Source of the DNA: Jannaschia sp. Os4
Lineage (GTDB): Bacteria > Pseudomonadota > Alphaproteobacteria > Rhodobacterales > Rhodobacteraceae
NCBI RefSeq assembly: GCF_016820245.1
Contig: NZ_JAFCAR010000003.1
Location: 453,001 to 517,000, forward strand
Length of the DNA stretch: 64,000 bases
Direction: 5' to 3'
Shown here: positions 16,214-23,829 of the stretch, one piece after another
Position numbering within the stretch: the first letter of the stretch is position 1
Layout of the letters: each line of letters starts with the position of its first letter
Translations under genes and position numbers: made by a program
Notes under the pieces: generated by a model
Told to the model about the DNA's origin: nothing
Databases searched by the model: none
The model's input: only the letters and a program-made list of their open reading frames with translations

Positions 16214-17227
16214 TCAGGCGGCGGCGAACCGGGCCGCGCCGAACGGCACGGCGACCGGGTCCAGCCGCCCGTCCACCGCCCACGCCGCCACCATGCGCCC
16301 CAGCGCGGGCGCGAGGGTGACGCCGGAATGGGTGAACGCGACCGAGACGTCCTCGGCCAGCGGTCCGACCACGGCGTGCCCGTCGCCCGGCGTGGGGCGT
16401 CGACCGACGGTCCAGCCGTCCAGCGCCGCCTCCACCGCCAGCAGGCGGCGCGCCCGGTCCACGAGGTCGCCCGCCACCGCCGCCGGGTCCGCGCCGGGAT
16501 CGGAGCCGCCGAAGTCGGAGCCGATCAGCAGCGCCCCGTCGGGCCGCTGGCGGACGTGGCAGTCGGGCGCGATCACGAGCCCCGAGAGGCGGGCGGCGAC
16601 CGGGCGGGTCCTGGCGATCAGGCCCGACGGCGCGCTCCACGGCAGGTCGACCCCCGCGGTCGCGGCCAAGGCGGGGACGCCCGCGCCGCAGGCTAGGACG
16701 ACGTGATCGGCGGCGACGTGCCCGCGGTCGAGGCGCACGCCGCGCTCCACCGCGACGGCGCGGCCCCGCACCCGCTCGATCCCGCCCAGCAGCGCGGCGG
16801 CGGCCGCCTCCGGCTCGACGCTTCCCTCGGCGGGGGCGAGCAGGGCATGGGGCGGCGGGTCGCGGAGCAGGGGCTCGCGGGCGCGGGCCTCGGCGCGCGA
16901 CACGAGCCGGACGTCGTAGCCCCAGCCCGGCTGGACGCGCGCGGCCTCCGCCAATGCGTCGTCCGGCAAGTCCCACGACAGGCTGCCGGTGCGGCGCGCG
17001 GCGGCGTCGCCCAAGGCCGGGGCGAGGGCATGCCATCCCTCCATGCCGGCCATGCGGAGGTGGGCGTAGTCCTCGCGGTTGCCCCATGCCGCGTTGATCC
17101 ATGCGAAGGACGCCCCGCTGGCCGCCGCCCCGCCGTCGTCGACCACCACGACGTCGGCCCCGCGCCGCGCGAGGTGCCACGCGCAGGCAGCGCCCACGAT
17201 CCCGGCGCCGATCACCGCCACGCGCAT
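16214..17227 (-). CDS. FAD-dependent oxidoreductase (D-amino acid/amine oxidase, DAO family)
   Basis: This 337-residue DAO-family flavoprotein opens with the dinucleotide fold V-A-V-I-G-A-G-I-V-G-A-A-C-A and has the flavin segment S-G-A-S-F-A-W-I-N-A-A-W-G. The C-terminal part carries G-R-R-P-T-P-G-D-G-H and H-S-G-V-T-L-A-P, typical of D-amino-acid dehydrogenases and related deaminating oxidases. It sits on the opposite strand between the receptor and permease genes of an ABC importer, so it may oxidise the imported compound; that link is inference. Its start is divergent from permease 1 across 62 bases. Confidence 0.82.
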   Translation of the reverse strand: MRVAVIGAGIVGAACAWHLARRGADVVVVDDGGAAASGASFAWINAAWGNREDYAHLRMAGMEGWHALAPALGDAAARRTGSLSWDLPDDALAEAARVQPGWGYDVRLVSRAEARAREPLLRDPPPHALLAPAEGSVEPEAAAAALLGGIERVRGRAVAVERGVRLDRGHVAADHVVLACGAGVPALAATAGVDLPWSAPSGLIARTRPVAARLSGLVIAPDCHVRQRPDGALLIGSDFGGSDPGADPAAVAGDLVDRARRLLAVEAALDGWTVGRRPTPGDGHAVVGPLAEDVSVAFTHSGVTLAPALGRMVAAWAVDGRLDPVAVPFGAARFAAA

Positions 17228-17289
17228 CCGTTTGCCCTCCGCCCCGATTCCGGCTTGATACGCGGTAGCACGACCCCGGAGCCGCCCGC

Positions 17290-18156
17290 ATGTTCGAATC
17301 CTGCGCCGACCCCGAGGCCCTCGACGGCCTCGCGTGGCTGGCCTGCTACCTGACGACCGGCAAGCACTTCGCCTTCTACGGGGCGTTCGGCACCGTGCTG
17401 CTGCTGCTCGCTGTGACGGCGCCGCTCGCGCTGCTCTTCGGGCTCGCCGGGGCGATGGCCACGCGCGCGGGGTTCGCGCCGCTGCGCTGGCTGGGGCAGG
17501 GCTACGTGGCCCTCGTCCGTGGCGTGCCGGACATCGCGTTGTTCCTCTTCTTCGTCATCGCGCTGGACCAGGGCATCGAGTGGATCAAGCACCAGGCCGT
17601 CTGCCCGGACTGGTCCGAGCCGATCCGGCAGGGGGCGAACTTCCTCGTCTGCCCGCAGGCGAAGGTGCCGCTGGGCACCTCGCCCCAGTGGGTGCACGAG
17701 GCCTACGGCTTCTCGCTCGCCGTCTTCACCTTCGCGCTGGTGTTCGGGGCCTTCGCGGCCAACGTCCTGCTGGGCGCGATGAAGGCGGTGCCGCGCGGGC
17801 AGGTCGAGACGGCGCTGGCCTACGGCATGACCCCCCGGCAGGCGTTCCGGCGCATCACCTTCCGCCAGATGTGGAGCTACGCGCTGCCGGGGCTGGGGAA
17901 CCTCTGGATGATCCTCATCAAGGCGACGCCGCTGCTGTTCCTGCTGGGCGTCGAGGACATCGTCTACTGGGCGCGGGAGCTGGGGGCGGCCAAGACGCCG
18001 CGCTTCTCGGACTACCCGCATCCCGACTGGCGGATGTGGTACTTCGCCGCCCTGCTGGTCTTCTACCTCGCCATGACGAGCGTGTCGGAACGGGTGCTCG
18101 CGCGGCTCGTGGCCCGGTTCGCGCGCGGGCAGGCGACGGCGGGGGGCACGACGTGA
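17290..18156 (+). CDS. Polar amino acid ABC transporter permease 1
   Basis: This is a 288-residue HisQ/GlnP-type permease. Hydrophobic helices are separated by an unusually long loop (about residues 95-140) rich in charged residues and two Cys. The cytoplasmic coupling motif E-T-A-L-A-Y-G-M-T-P-R-Q-A-F (the EAA loop) contacts the ATPase. It ends in a GTGA overlap with permease 2. The oxidase gene facing the other way splits it from the ATPase and receptor, so two promoters are needed. Confidence 0.9.
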   Translation: MFESCADPEALDGLAWLACYLTTGKHFAFYGAFGTVLLLLAVTAPLALLFGLAGAMATRAGFAPLRWLGQGYVALVRGVPDIALFLFFVIALDQGIEWIKHQAVCPDWSEPIRQGANFLVCPQAKVPLGTSPQWVHEAYGFSLAVFTFALVFGAFAANVLLGAMKAVPRGQVETALAYGMTPRQAFRRITFRQMWSYALPGLGNLWMILIKATPLLFLLGVEDIVYWARELGAAKTPRFSDYPHPDWRMWYFAALLVFYLAMTSVSERVLARLVARFARGQATAGGTT

Positions 18157-18959
18157 GCTGCTGGGAGACGGTGCAGGCCTACGCGCTGCGGTCCGTGGGC
18201 ATCGGCGAGCGGCTGCTCCCGCGCGAGGGCTTCACCGTCTGCGAGCATGTGGTGCTGATCGGATCGGGCCTGATCTGGAACGTCTATTTCGGCCTCGTCG
18301 CGCTGGCCTTCGGGTTCCTCCTGTCGGTGACGGTGGCGGTCGGCAAGGCCTCGCCCCACGCGTGGGCGCGCGTGCCCGCCGAATGGTTCGTCTACCTCTT
18401 CCGCGGCTCCCCGCTCTTCATCCAGTTCTTCTTCGCCTACTTCCTGTTCCTGTCGCTCAAGGACGTGTGGGCCGGGTTCTCGCCGCTCTCGTCGGCGGTC
18501 TACGGGGCGGCGATCACGCTGTTCCTCAACACGTCGGCCTACGCGGGCGAGATCTTCCACGGGGCGCTGCGGCAGGTGCCGCGCGGCGATCTGGAGGCGG
18601 CGGACGCCTACGGGCTGACCGGGTGGCGGAAGTTCCGGCGGATCACCTTCCCGACGATGCTGCGGCTGGCGTGGCCCGCCTACACCAACGAGGCGATCTT
18701 CCTGTTCCACGCCACGACGCTGGTGTTCTTCACCGGCTTCCCGGCCAGCCGCCAGCAGGGCGACGCGCTCTATTACGCGAGCTACTTCGCGGACAAGACC
18801 TTCAACCCGTTCCTGCCCTACCCGATCCTCGCGGCCTACTTCATCGTGCTGACGCTGGGGATCATCGCAGCCTTCGGCTGGGCGGGGCGGCGGCTGAACC
18901 GGCACCTGCCCGGCGACGCGCCGCGCCCCCGGCGCCCGCGGTTCCAGCTGATCCGCTGA
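18153..18959 (+). CDS. Polar amino acid ABC transporter permease 2
   Basis: This 268-residue HisM-type permease starts at GTG 18153 within the GTGA overlap with permease 1. The F-R-G-S-P-L-F-I-Q segment and the coupling loop E-A-A-D-A-Y-G-L-T-G-W-R-K-F are characteristic. An extended N-terminal stretch (about 30 residues) precedes the first helix. With permease 1 it should form the membrane heterodimer of the importer. The GS-like ligase gene follows after 116 bases, possibly in the same transcript. Confidence 0.9.
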   Translation: MSCWETVQAYALRSVGIGERLLPREGFTVCEHVVLIGSGLIWNVYFGLVALAFGFLLSVTVAVGKASPHAWARVPAEWFVYLFRGSPLFIQFFFAYFLFLSLKDVWAGFSPLSSAVYGAAITLFLNTSAYAGEIFHGALRQVPRGDLEAADAYGLTGWRKFRRITFPTMLRLAWPAYTNEAIFLFHATTLVFFTGFPASRQQGDALYYASYFADKTFNPFLPYPILAAYFIVLTLGIIAAFGWAGRRLNRHLPGDAPRPRRPRFQLIR

Positions 18960-19075
18960 GCGGCTCCGCCCCCGCCGCCCCGCGGTCTGCCCCGGAATAT
19001 CAGCGGCAAGATGAGGGAGGGCGCTGGCGCGGAGGGCGGGCCCGGCGCATACCGGAGCGACCCTGCGAGGACCCC

Positions 19076-20422
19076 ATGAGCGACTGGCTCGACGCCCATC
19101 CCGACATCCACTCCGTGCGCGCCGTCGCCTGCGACCTGAACGGGCAGGCGCGGGGCAAGCGCTACCCCCGCCGCTTCGCGCGGGGGCTGGAGGAGACGGG
19201 GACGAAGTTCCCCTTCTCGGTGCTCAACCTCGACATCTGGGGGGAGGACATCGACGACTCGCCCTTGGTGTTCGACAGCGGCGACCGGGACGGCAGCCTG
19301 CATCCGACCGAGCGCGGCTACGTCCCCGTCCCGTGGCTGGACACGCCGACGGCGCTCTTGCCGCTGTGGATGTTCCACGATTCCGAGGATGGGGACGGCG
19401 CGCCCTACGCCGGCGATCCGCGCCACGCGCTGCGCGCCGTGCTGGACCGCTATGCGGCGAAGGGGCTGACGCCCGTGGTGGCGACCGAGATGGAGTTCTA
19501 CCTGATCGACGACGCCACCGCCCGCCTGCGCCCCCCGCCGTCCGAGCGGTCGGGCAAGCGGCGCCCGGGGGCGGAGACGCTGGGCCTGCGCCAGCTGGAC
19601 GCCTTCGACCAGTTCTTCACCCAGCTCTACGACGCCTGCGAGGCGATGGACGTGCCCGCGCAGGCCGCCATCTCCGAGGCGGGGCTGGGCCAGTTCGAGA
19701 TCGACATCGCCCACCAGCCCGACGCGCTGAAGGCGGCCGACGACGCGTGGCTGTTCAAGATGGCGACGCGGGGGCTCGCGCGCTCGCGCGGGTTCGCCGC
19801 CTCCTTCATGGCCAAGCCCTACGACGACCAGCCGGGCAACGGGATGCACGTCCACTTCTCGGTGCTGGATGCCGAGGGGCGCAACGTGTTCGACGACGGC
19901 ACGCCCGGGGGCTCGGACGCGATGCGGCACGCGGTGGCGGGCCTGCTGGCGGCCGGGCCGGCCATGACGCTGATCTGCGCGCCGCACGCCAACAGCTTCG
20001 ACCGCATGGTGCCGGACTCGCATTGCCCCACGGGGCTGGCATGGGGCTACGAGAACCGGACGACCGCCGTGCGCATCCCCGCGGGGCCGGGCGCCGCGCG
20101 GCGGATCGAGCACCGCATCGCGGGGGGCGACGTGAACCCCTACCTGCTGCTGGCCGCGATCCTCGGGGCGGCCTTGGCGGGGATGGAGGACGGGGTGGCG
20201 CCGCCCGACGCGGTCGCGGGCAACGCCTACGCGCTGGACCTGCCGCGCGGGCCGTCGGACTGGGCGGGGGCGATCGACCGGTTCGAGGCGGACCCGTGGA
20301 CGCCGCGCCTGTTCCCGGAGGAGCTGGTGCGGAACATGGTCCTGACCAAGCGGCAGGAACTGCACTGGGTGGCCGAGCTGAGCCCGCGCGAGGTGACGGA
20401 GCTGTATCTCGACACGGTCTAG
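19076..20422 (+). CDS. Glutamine synthetase family ligase, copy 2
   Basis: This 448-residue GS-family enzyme is related to, but clearly diverged from, the one at 10760-12121. The motifs are A-T-E-M-E-F-Y-L, G-L-G-Q-F-E-I-D, G-N-G-M-H-V-H-F, Y-E-N-R-T-T-A-V-R-I-P and E-H-R-I-A-G-G-D-V-N-P-Y. The N-terminal C-D-L-N-G-Q-A-R-G-K motif again places it with gamma-glutamylamide-forming ligases rather than GlnA. GAGG precedes ATG 19076. Its position after an ABC importer suggests it traps the imported amine as a gamma-glutamyl derivative (inference). Confidence 0.88.
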   Translation: MSDWLDAHPDIHSVRAVACDLNGQARGKRYPRRFARGLEETGTKFPFSVLNLDIWGEDIDDSPLVFDSGDRDGSLHPTERGYVPVPWLDTPTALLPLWMFHDSEDGDGAPYAGDPRHALRAVLDRYAAKGLTPVVATEMEFYLIDDATARLRPPPSERSGKRRPGAETLGLRQLDAFDQFFTQLYDACEAMDVPAQAAISEAGLGQFEIDIAHQPDALKAADDAWLFKMATRGLARSRGFAASFMAKPYDDQPGNGMHVHFSVLDAEGRNVFDDGTPGGSDAMRHAVAGLLAAGPAMTLICAPHANSFDRMVPDSHCPTGLAWGYENRTTAVRIPAGPGAARRIEHRIAGGDVNPYLLLAAILGAALAGMEDGVAPPDAVAGNAYALDLPRGPSDWAGAIDRFEADPWTPRLFPEELVRNMVLTKRQELHWVAELSPREVTELYLDTV

Positions 20423-20429
20423 GGCGCGG

Positions 20430-20702
20430 TCAGCCCCGCGCCTTGTCCAAGAGCGCCAGCAGCTCCGTGAACTTCGCCCGCTGGTCCTCGCGGTCCCCCG
20501 AGGCGAGCGTCGCCTCGATGCAATGGGCGGCGTGGTCCTCGATCACCAGCTTCTCGACGCCCTTCAGCGCGGCGCGCACGGCGGCGACCTGCGTCAGGAC
20601 GTCGACGCAGTAGCGGTCCTCCTCGACCATGCGGGCGATGCCGCGGACCTGCCCCTCGAGACGGCCGAGCCGCTTGAGCGCGGCGTCCTTGTTCGTCCTC
20701 AT
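20430..20702 (-). CDS. csoR: CsoR-type copper-sensing repressor
   Basis: This 90-residue all-helical repressor of the CsoR/RcnR family has the copper ligand set: Cys32 in R-Y-C-V-D-V-L-T-Q, His57 and Cys61 in D-H-A-A-H-C. That C-H-C triad is the Cu(I) signature, whereas RcnR-type nickel/cobalt sensors differ. ATG 20702 is used; a longer frame to 20786 would cross the operator. A CsoR-type operator lies between it and the divergent glutaredoxin-MauE gene, so it should repress both. Copper specificity is inferred from ligands. Confidence 0.9.
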   Translation of the reverse strand: MRTNKDAALKRLGRLEGQVRGIARMVEEDRYCVDVLTQVAAVRAALKGVEKLVIEDHAAHCIEATLASGDREDQRAKFTELLALLDKARG

Positions 20703-20726
20703 GCCCGGCCTCCCCGGCTTGAACGG

Positions 20727-20743
20727 ATACCCTATAGGGGTAT
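20727..20743. promoter_or_regulatory. CsoR operator in divergent promoter
   Basis: ATACCCTATAGGGGTAT is a near-perfect inverted repeat (ATACCC / GGGTAT), the G-tract/C-tract pattern bound by CsoR-family tetramers. It lies 25 bases upstream of csoR and 24 bases upstream of the glutaredoxin-MauE start, overlapping likely -10 elements on both strands. Confidence 0.8.
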
Positions 20744-20766
20744 ATGGTGCGGAACAGGAGATTGCC

Positions 20767-21531
20767 ATGCCCAAGGACACCGTCACCCCCGCCGAGGCCG
20801 CGTCCGGCCGGACCGCCGTGCTCTACCGCATGGCGCTGCCCGACCACCTGTGCCCCTCCGGGCAGAAGGCCAAGTTCCTCTTGGAGCGGAAGGGCTACGC
20901 CGTCGACGACCGCCTGTTCCGCACGCGGGCCGAGGTGGACGCCTTCAAGGCCGAGCACGGCGTGGCCACCACCCCGCAGGCGTGGATCGAGGGGGAGCGG
21001 GTCGGCGGCTACACCGACCTGCGCGCGCGGCTGACCGACTGGGATCCGAAGGCCACGACCTACCGCCCTGTACTCTACCTCTTCGCGGTCGCCGCGCTCA
21101 CGGCGCTGGCGCTGTCGGTGGGGGTCCTCGGCGCGATCACGTGGCAGACGCTGGGCTGGTTCATCTCCGTCTCCATGATCCTGCTGGGGATGCAGAAGCT
21201 GCGCGACGTGGAGGGGTTCTCGACGATGTTCCTCAACTACGACGTGCTGGCGCGGCGCTGGGTGCCCTACGCCTACATCTATCCCTTCGCCGAGACGGGG
21301 GCGGGCATCTTGATGACGGGTATGATCGCGACGTGGCTCTCGGCGCCGGTGGCGCTGTTCATCTCGACGGTGGGCGCGTGGAGCGTGTTCAAGGCCGTCT
21401 ACCTCGACAAGCGCGAACTGAAATGCGCCTGCGTGGGCGGCAACTCCAACGTGCCGCTGGGCTTCGTGTCGCTGACCGAGAACCTGATGATGATGGGGAT
21501 GGCCATCGTCATGCTCGTGCTGCTGATCTGA
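20767..21531 (+). CDS. Glutaredoxin-MauE/DoxX-like membrane protein
   Basis: This is a 254-residue two-part protein. Residues about 15-95 form a glutaredoxin-like domain with a C-P-S-G active-site motif (one Cys) and the T-T-P-Q-A-W cis-Pro region. Residues about 100-254 hold four or five membrane helices like MauE/DoxX redox membrane proteins, with C-A-C-V-G-G near the last helices. It may move thiol or copper redox equivalents across the inner membrane. AGGAG precedes ATG 20767. Control by CsoR is implied by the shared operator. The family call is good; the function is inference. Confidence 0.8.
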   Translation: MPKDTVTPAEAASGRTAVLYRMALPDHLCPSGQKAKFLLERKGYAVDDRLFRTRAEVDAFKAEHGVATTPQAWIEGERVGGYTDLRARLTDWDPKATTYRPVLYLFAVAALTALALSVGVLGAITWQTLGWFISVSMILLGMQKLRDVEGFSTMFLNYDVLARRWVPYAYIYPFAETGAGILMTGMIATWLSAPVALFISTVGAWSVFKAVYLDKRELKCACVGGNSNVPLGFVSLTENLMMMGMAIVMLVLLI

Positions 21532-21568
21532 CGAACGACCACGGAGCGGCGCGCCTGCGCGGTTAACA

Positions 21569-21657
21569 GCCGCGCAGCGGCCCGCGCATCGCCGGGCCGT
21601 CCCCAAGGCACGGCGATTGGTCTCAGGTTCCGCGACGCGGAGGCGTCGTGCGGGGGT
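21569..21657 (+). repeat. Dispersed intergenic repeat, copy 2 (hairpin-bearing)
   Basis: This is the second copy of the element at 10308-10397 (there on the minus strand). The hairpin is retained: ATCGCCG...CGGCGAT (21588-21594 / 21611-21617) with inner GCC/GGC pairing, although the loop differs (gtccccaa here). It starts 38 bases after the glutaredoxin-MauE stop, in the convergent gap before gph. Sequence divergence concentrates in the loop and downstream half, consistent with selection for the stem. Confidence 0.75.
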
Positions 21658-21714
21658 GAGGGATAAAGCGCCTCGTGGCGAAGTCGCGTCGCCGCGCCAC
21701 GGCCCGTCGATGCG

Positions 21715-22380
21715 CTACCCGAGCAGCCCGTCCACCACCTGCTCCAGATCGGCGTAGTCGTCTAGCATCGCCTCCGCCGCCAGCCCCGACAGGTCGTGCC
21801 CCGCGAAGGTCACCAGCACGCAGGGCACGCCGACCGCCGTCGCCGTGTCGCGGTCGGTCTTGGTGTCCCCGATCAGCACCGAGCGGCCCACGTCGCCGCC
21901 CGCGCGCGCCACCGTCTCGGTGTAGTGCAGCGGGTCGGGCTTGCGGACGGGCAGCGTGTCGGCGCCGACGAGCGAATGGAACCGGTCGCGCACGCCGAGC
22001 GCGGCCAGCAGCTTCTCGGCCAGCCCCTCGGGCTTGTTGGTGCAGATGCCCACCCGGTCGCCCCGGCCCAGCAGCCGCTCCACCGCGTCCAGCGCGCCGG
22101 GGTAGAACCGCGTCTCTGAGGCCACGTCCCGGTCGTAGGCGTCGAGGAGCGGGCGGTAGCCGCGGTCCACCACCGCCTCGTCCACCGCGCCCGCCTTCGA
22201 CAGCCCGAGCCGCAGCATCGCCCGCCCGCCCTTGAGCGCCGTCGCCCGGTCCTCCGGCACGCCGTGGTCCAGCCGCCCGGTCGTGCCCAGCCCCGCCAGC
22301 GCGACGTTCGCGGCGCGGATCAGGTCGGCGGAGGTGTCGGCGAGCGTGCCGTCGAGGTCGAAGATGACGGTTCGTTTCAA
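21715..22380 (-). CDS. gph: Phosphoglycolate phosphatase (HAD family)
   Basis: Gph dephosphorylates 2-phosphoglycolate formed by DNA repair or photorespiration-like reactions. HAD motif I is V-I-F-D-L-D-G-T-L, motif II I-C-T-N-K, the motif III lysine is in R-K-P-D-P, and motif IV is I-G-D-T-K-T-D. It has 221 residues. No ATG fits the N-terminus; TTG at 22380 gives L-K-R-T-V-I-F and has GGAGG ten bases upstream. It is divergent from glmU, as in many Rhodobacterales. Substrate specificity within HAD phosphatases is inferred. Confidence 0.88.
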   Translation of the reverse strand: MKRTVIFDLDGTLADTSADLIRAANVALAGLGTTGRLDHGVPEDRATALKGGRAMLRLGLSKAGAVDEAVVDRGYRPLLDAYDRDVASETRFYPGALDAVERLLGRGDRVGICTNKPEGLAEKLLAALGVRDRFHSLVGADTLPVRKPDPLHYTETVARAGGDVGRSVLIGDTKTDRDTATAVGVPCVLVTFAGHDLSGLAAEAMLDDYADLEQVVDGLLG

Positions 22381-22476
22381 CTCGGGCGCGCCTCCGGCAA
22401 GAGACCGCCACGGGGCGGTCTTGCGGGGGAGTCCCCCCGGTGTAGGTAGGGCGCGACCTAGCCCGGAGTGCCGTCC

Positions 22477-23829
22477 ATGCCCACCGTCTCCCTCGTCGTT
22501 CTGGCCGCAGGGCAGGGGAGCCGGATGCAGTCCGACCGGCCGAAGGTGCTCCACGAGGTGGCCCATGCGCCGCTCCTGCACCATGCGCTGAACGCGGGCG
22601 CGACCTTGGAGCCCGCGCGGATCGTCGTGGTGGTGGGCCATGGCGGCGACCGCGTGGAGCGGTCGGCCCGCCTCTGGGGCGAGGACGTCCGCATCGCGCG
22701 CCAGGCCGAGCAGAAGGGCACCGCGCACGCGGTGGCGCAGGCGCGGGACGCGCTGGAGGGCGCGGGGGGCGACGTGGTCGTCCTCTACGGCGACACGCCC
22801 TTCATCACGCCCGCCACCCTCGCGCGGATGCGCGAGGCGCGCGAGACGGGCGCGGGGATCGTGGTGCTGGGCTTCGAGGCCGCCGATCCGGGTCGCTACG
22901 GACGGCTGGTGGTGGACGGCGACCGGCTGGAGCGGATCGTGGAGTTCAAGGACGCCACGGAGGCGGAGCGGGCGATCACCCTGTGCAACTCGGGCGTGAT
23001 GATGGGCGACGCCGCCACCCTGTTCCGCCTGATCGGGAAGGTGTCCGACGACAACGCGGGCGGCGAGTTCTACCTGACCGACGTGCCCGCGCTGGCCGCC
23101 GCCGAGGGGCTGTCGAGCCACGTCGTCACCTGCGACGAGGCGGAGACGCTGGGGATCAACACCCGCGCCGAGCTGGCCGGCGCCGAGGCCGCGTGGCAGG
23201 GCCGCGCGCGCGCGCAGGCGCTGGCGGACGGCGTGACGATGCACGACCCTTCCACGGTCCACCTCGCCCACGACACGGTGCTGGGTCGCGACGTGACGCT
23301 GGAGCCGAACGTGGTCTTCGGCCCCGGCGTGACGGTCGAGAGCGGGGCGGTGATCCGTGCCTTCTCCCACCTGGAGGGCTGCCACGTCTCCGACGGCTGC
23401 GTCGTCGGCCCCTACGCGCGGCTGCGGCCGGGGGCGGAGCTGGACCGCGCGGTGAAGGTCGGTAACTTCGTCGAGATCAAGAACGCGCAGGTCCACGAGG
23501 GGGCGAAGGTGAACCACCTCTCCTACGTGGGCGACGCCGAGGTGGGCGCGCGCGCCAACCTCGGGGCCGGGACGATCACCTGCAACTACGACGGGGTGTT
23601 CAAGCACCGCACGACCATCGGGGCGGACGCCTTCGTGGGGTCGAACACCATGCTCGTGGCGCCCGTGCGGGTGGGGGCCGAGGCGCTGACCGCGTCGGGA
23701 TCGGTCGTCACGGAGGACGTGCCCGACGGCGCGCTCGCGGTGGCGCGGGCCAAGCAGCAGAACAAGGACGGGCTGGCGCGGCGGCTGATGGCCAAGCTGC
23801 GCGCGGCCAAGGCGCGGAGGACGAACTGA
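22477..23829 (+). CDS. glmU: Bifunctional GlcNAc-1-P uridyltransferase / GlcN-1-P acetyltransferase
   Basis: GlmU makes UDP-GlcNAc for peptidoglycan and lipopolysaccharide. The N-terminal pyrophosphorylase domain (about 1-230) has L-A-A-G-Q-G-S-R-M and Y-G-D-T-P-F-I; the C-terminal left-handed beta-helix (about 255-430) has hexapeptide repeats and the active-site region K-H-R-T-T-I-G-A-D. It has 450 residues, the usual length. ATG 22477 with CCGGAG upstream is preferred over GTG 22468. The stop overlaps the glmS ATG (TGATG), so the two consecutive pathway enzymes are translationally coupled. Confidence 0.96.
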   Translation: MPTVSLVVLAAGQGSRMQSDRPKVLHEVAHAPLLHHALNAGATLEPARIVVVVGHGGDRVERSARLWGEDVRIARQAEQKGTAHAVAQARDALEGAGGDVVVLYGDTPFITPATLARMREARETGAGIVVLGFEAADPGRYGRLVVDGDRLERIVEFKDATEAERAITLCNSGVMMGDAATLFRLIGKVSDDNAGGEFYLTDVPALAAAEGLSSHVVTCDEAETLGINTRAELAGAEAAWQGRARAQALADGVTMHDPSTVHLAHDTVLGRDVTLEPNVVFGPGVTVESGAVIRAFSHLEGCHVSDGCVVGPYARLRPGAELDRAVKVGNFVEIKNAQVHEGAKVNHLSYVGDAEVGARANLGAGTITCNYDGVFKHRTTIGADAFVGSNTMLVAPVRVGAEALTASGSVVTEDVPDGALAVARAKQQNKDGLARRLMAKLRAAKARRTN

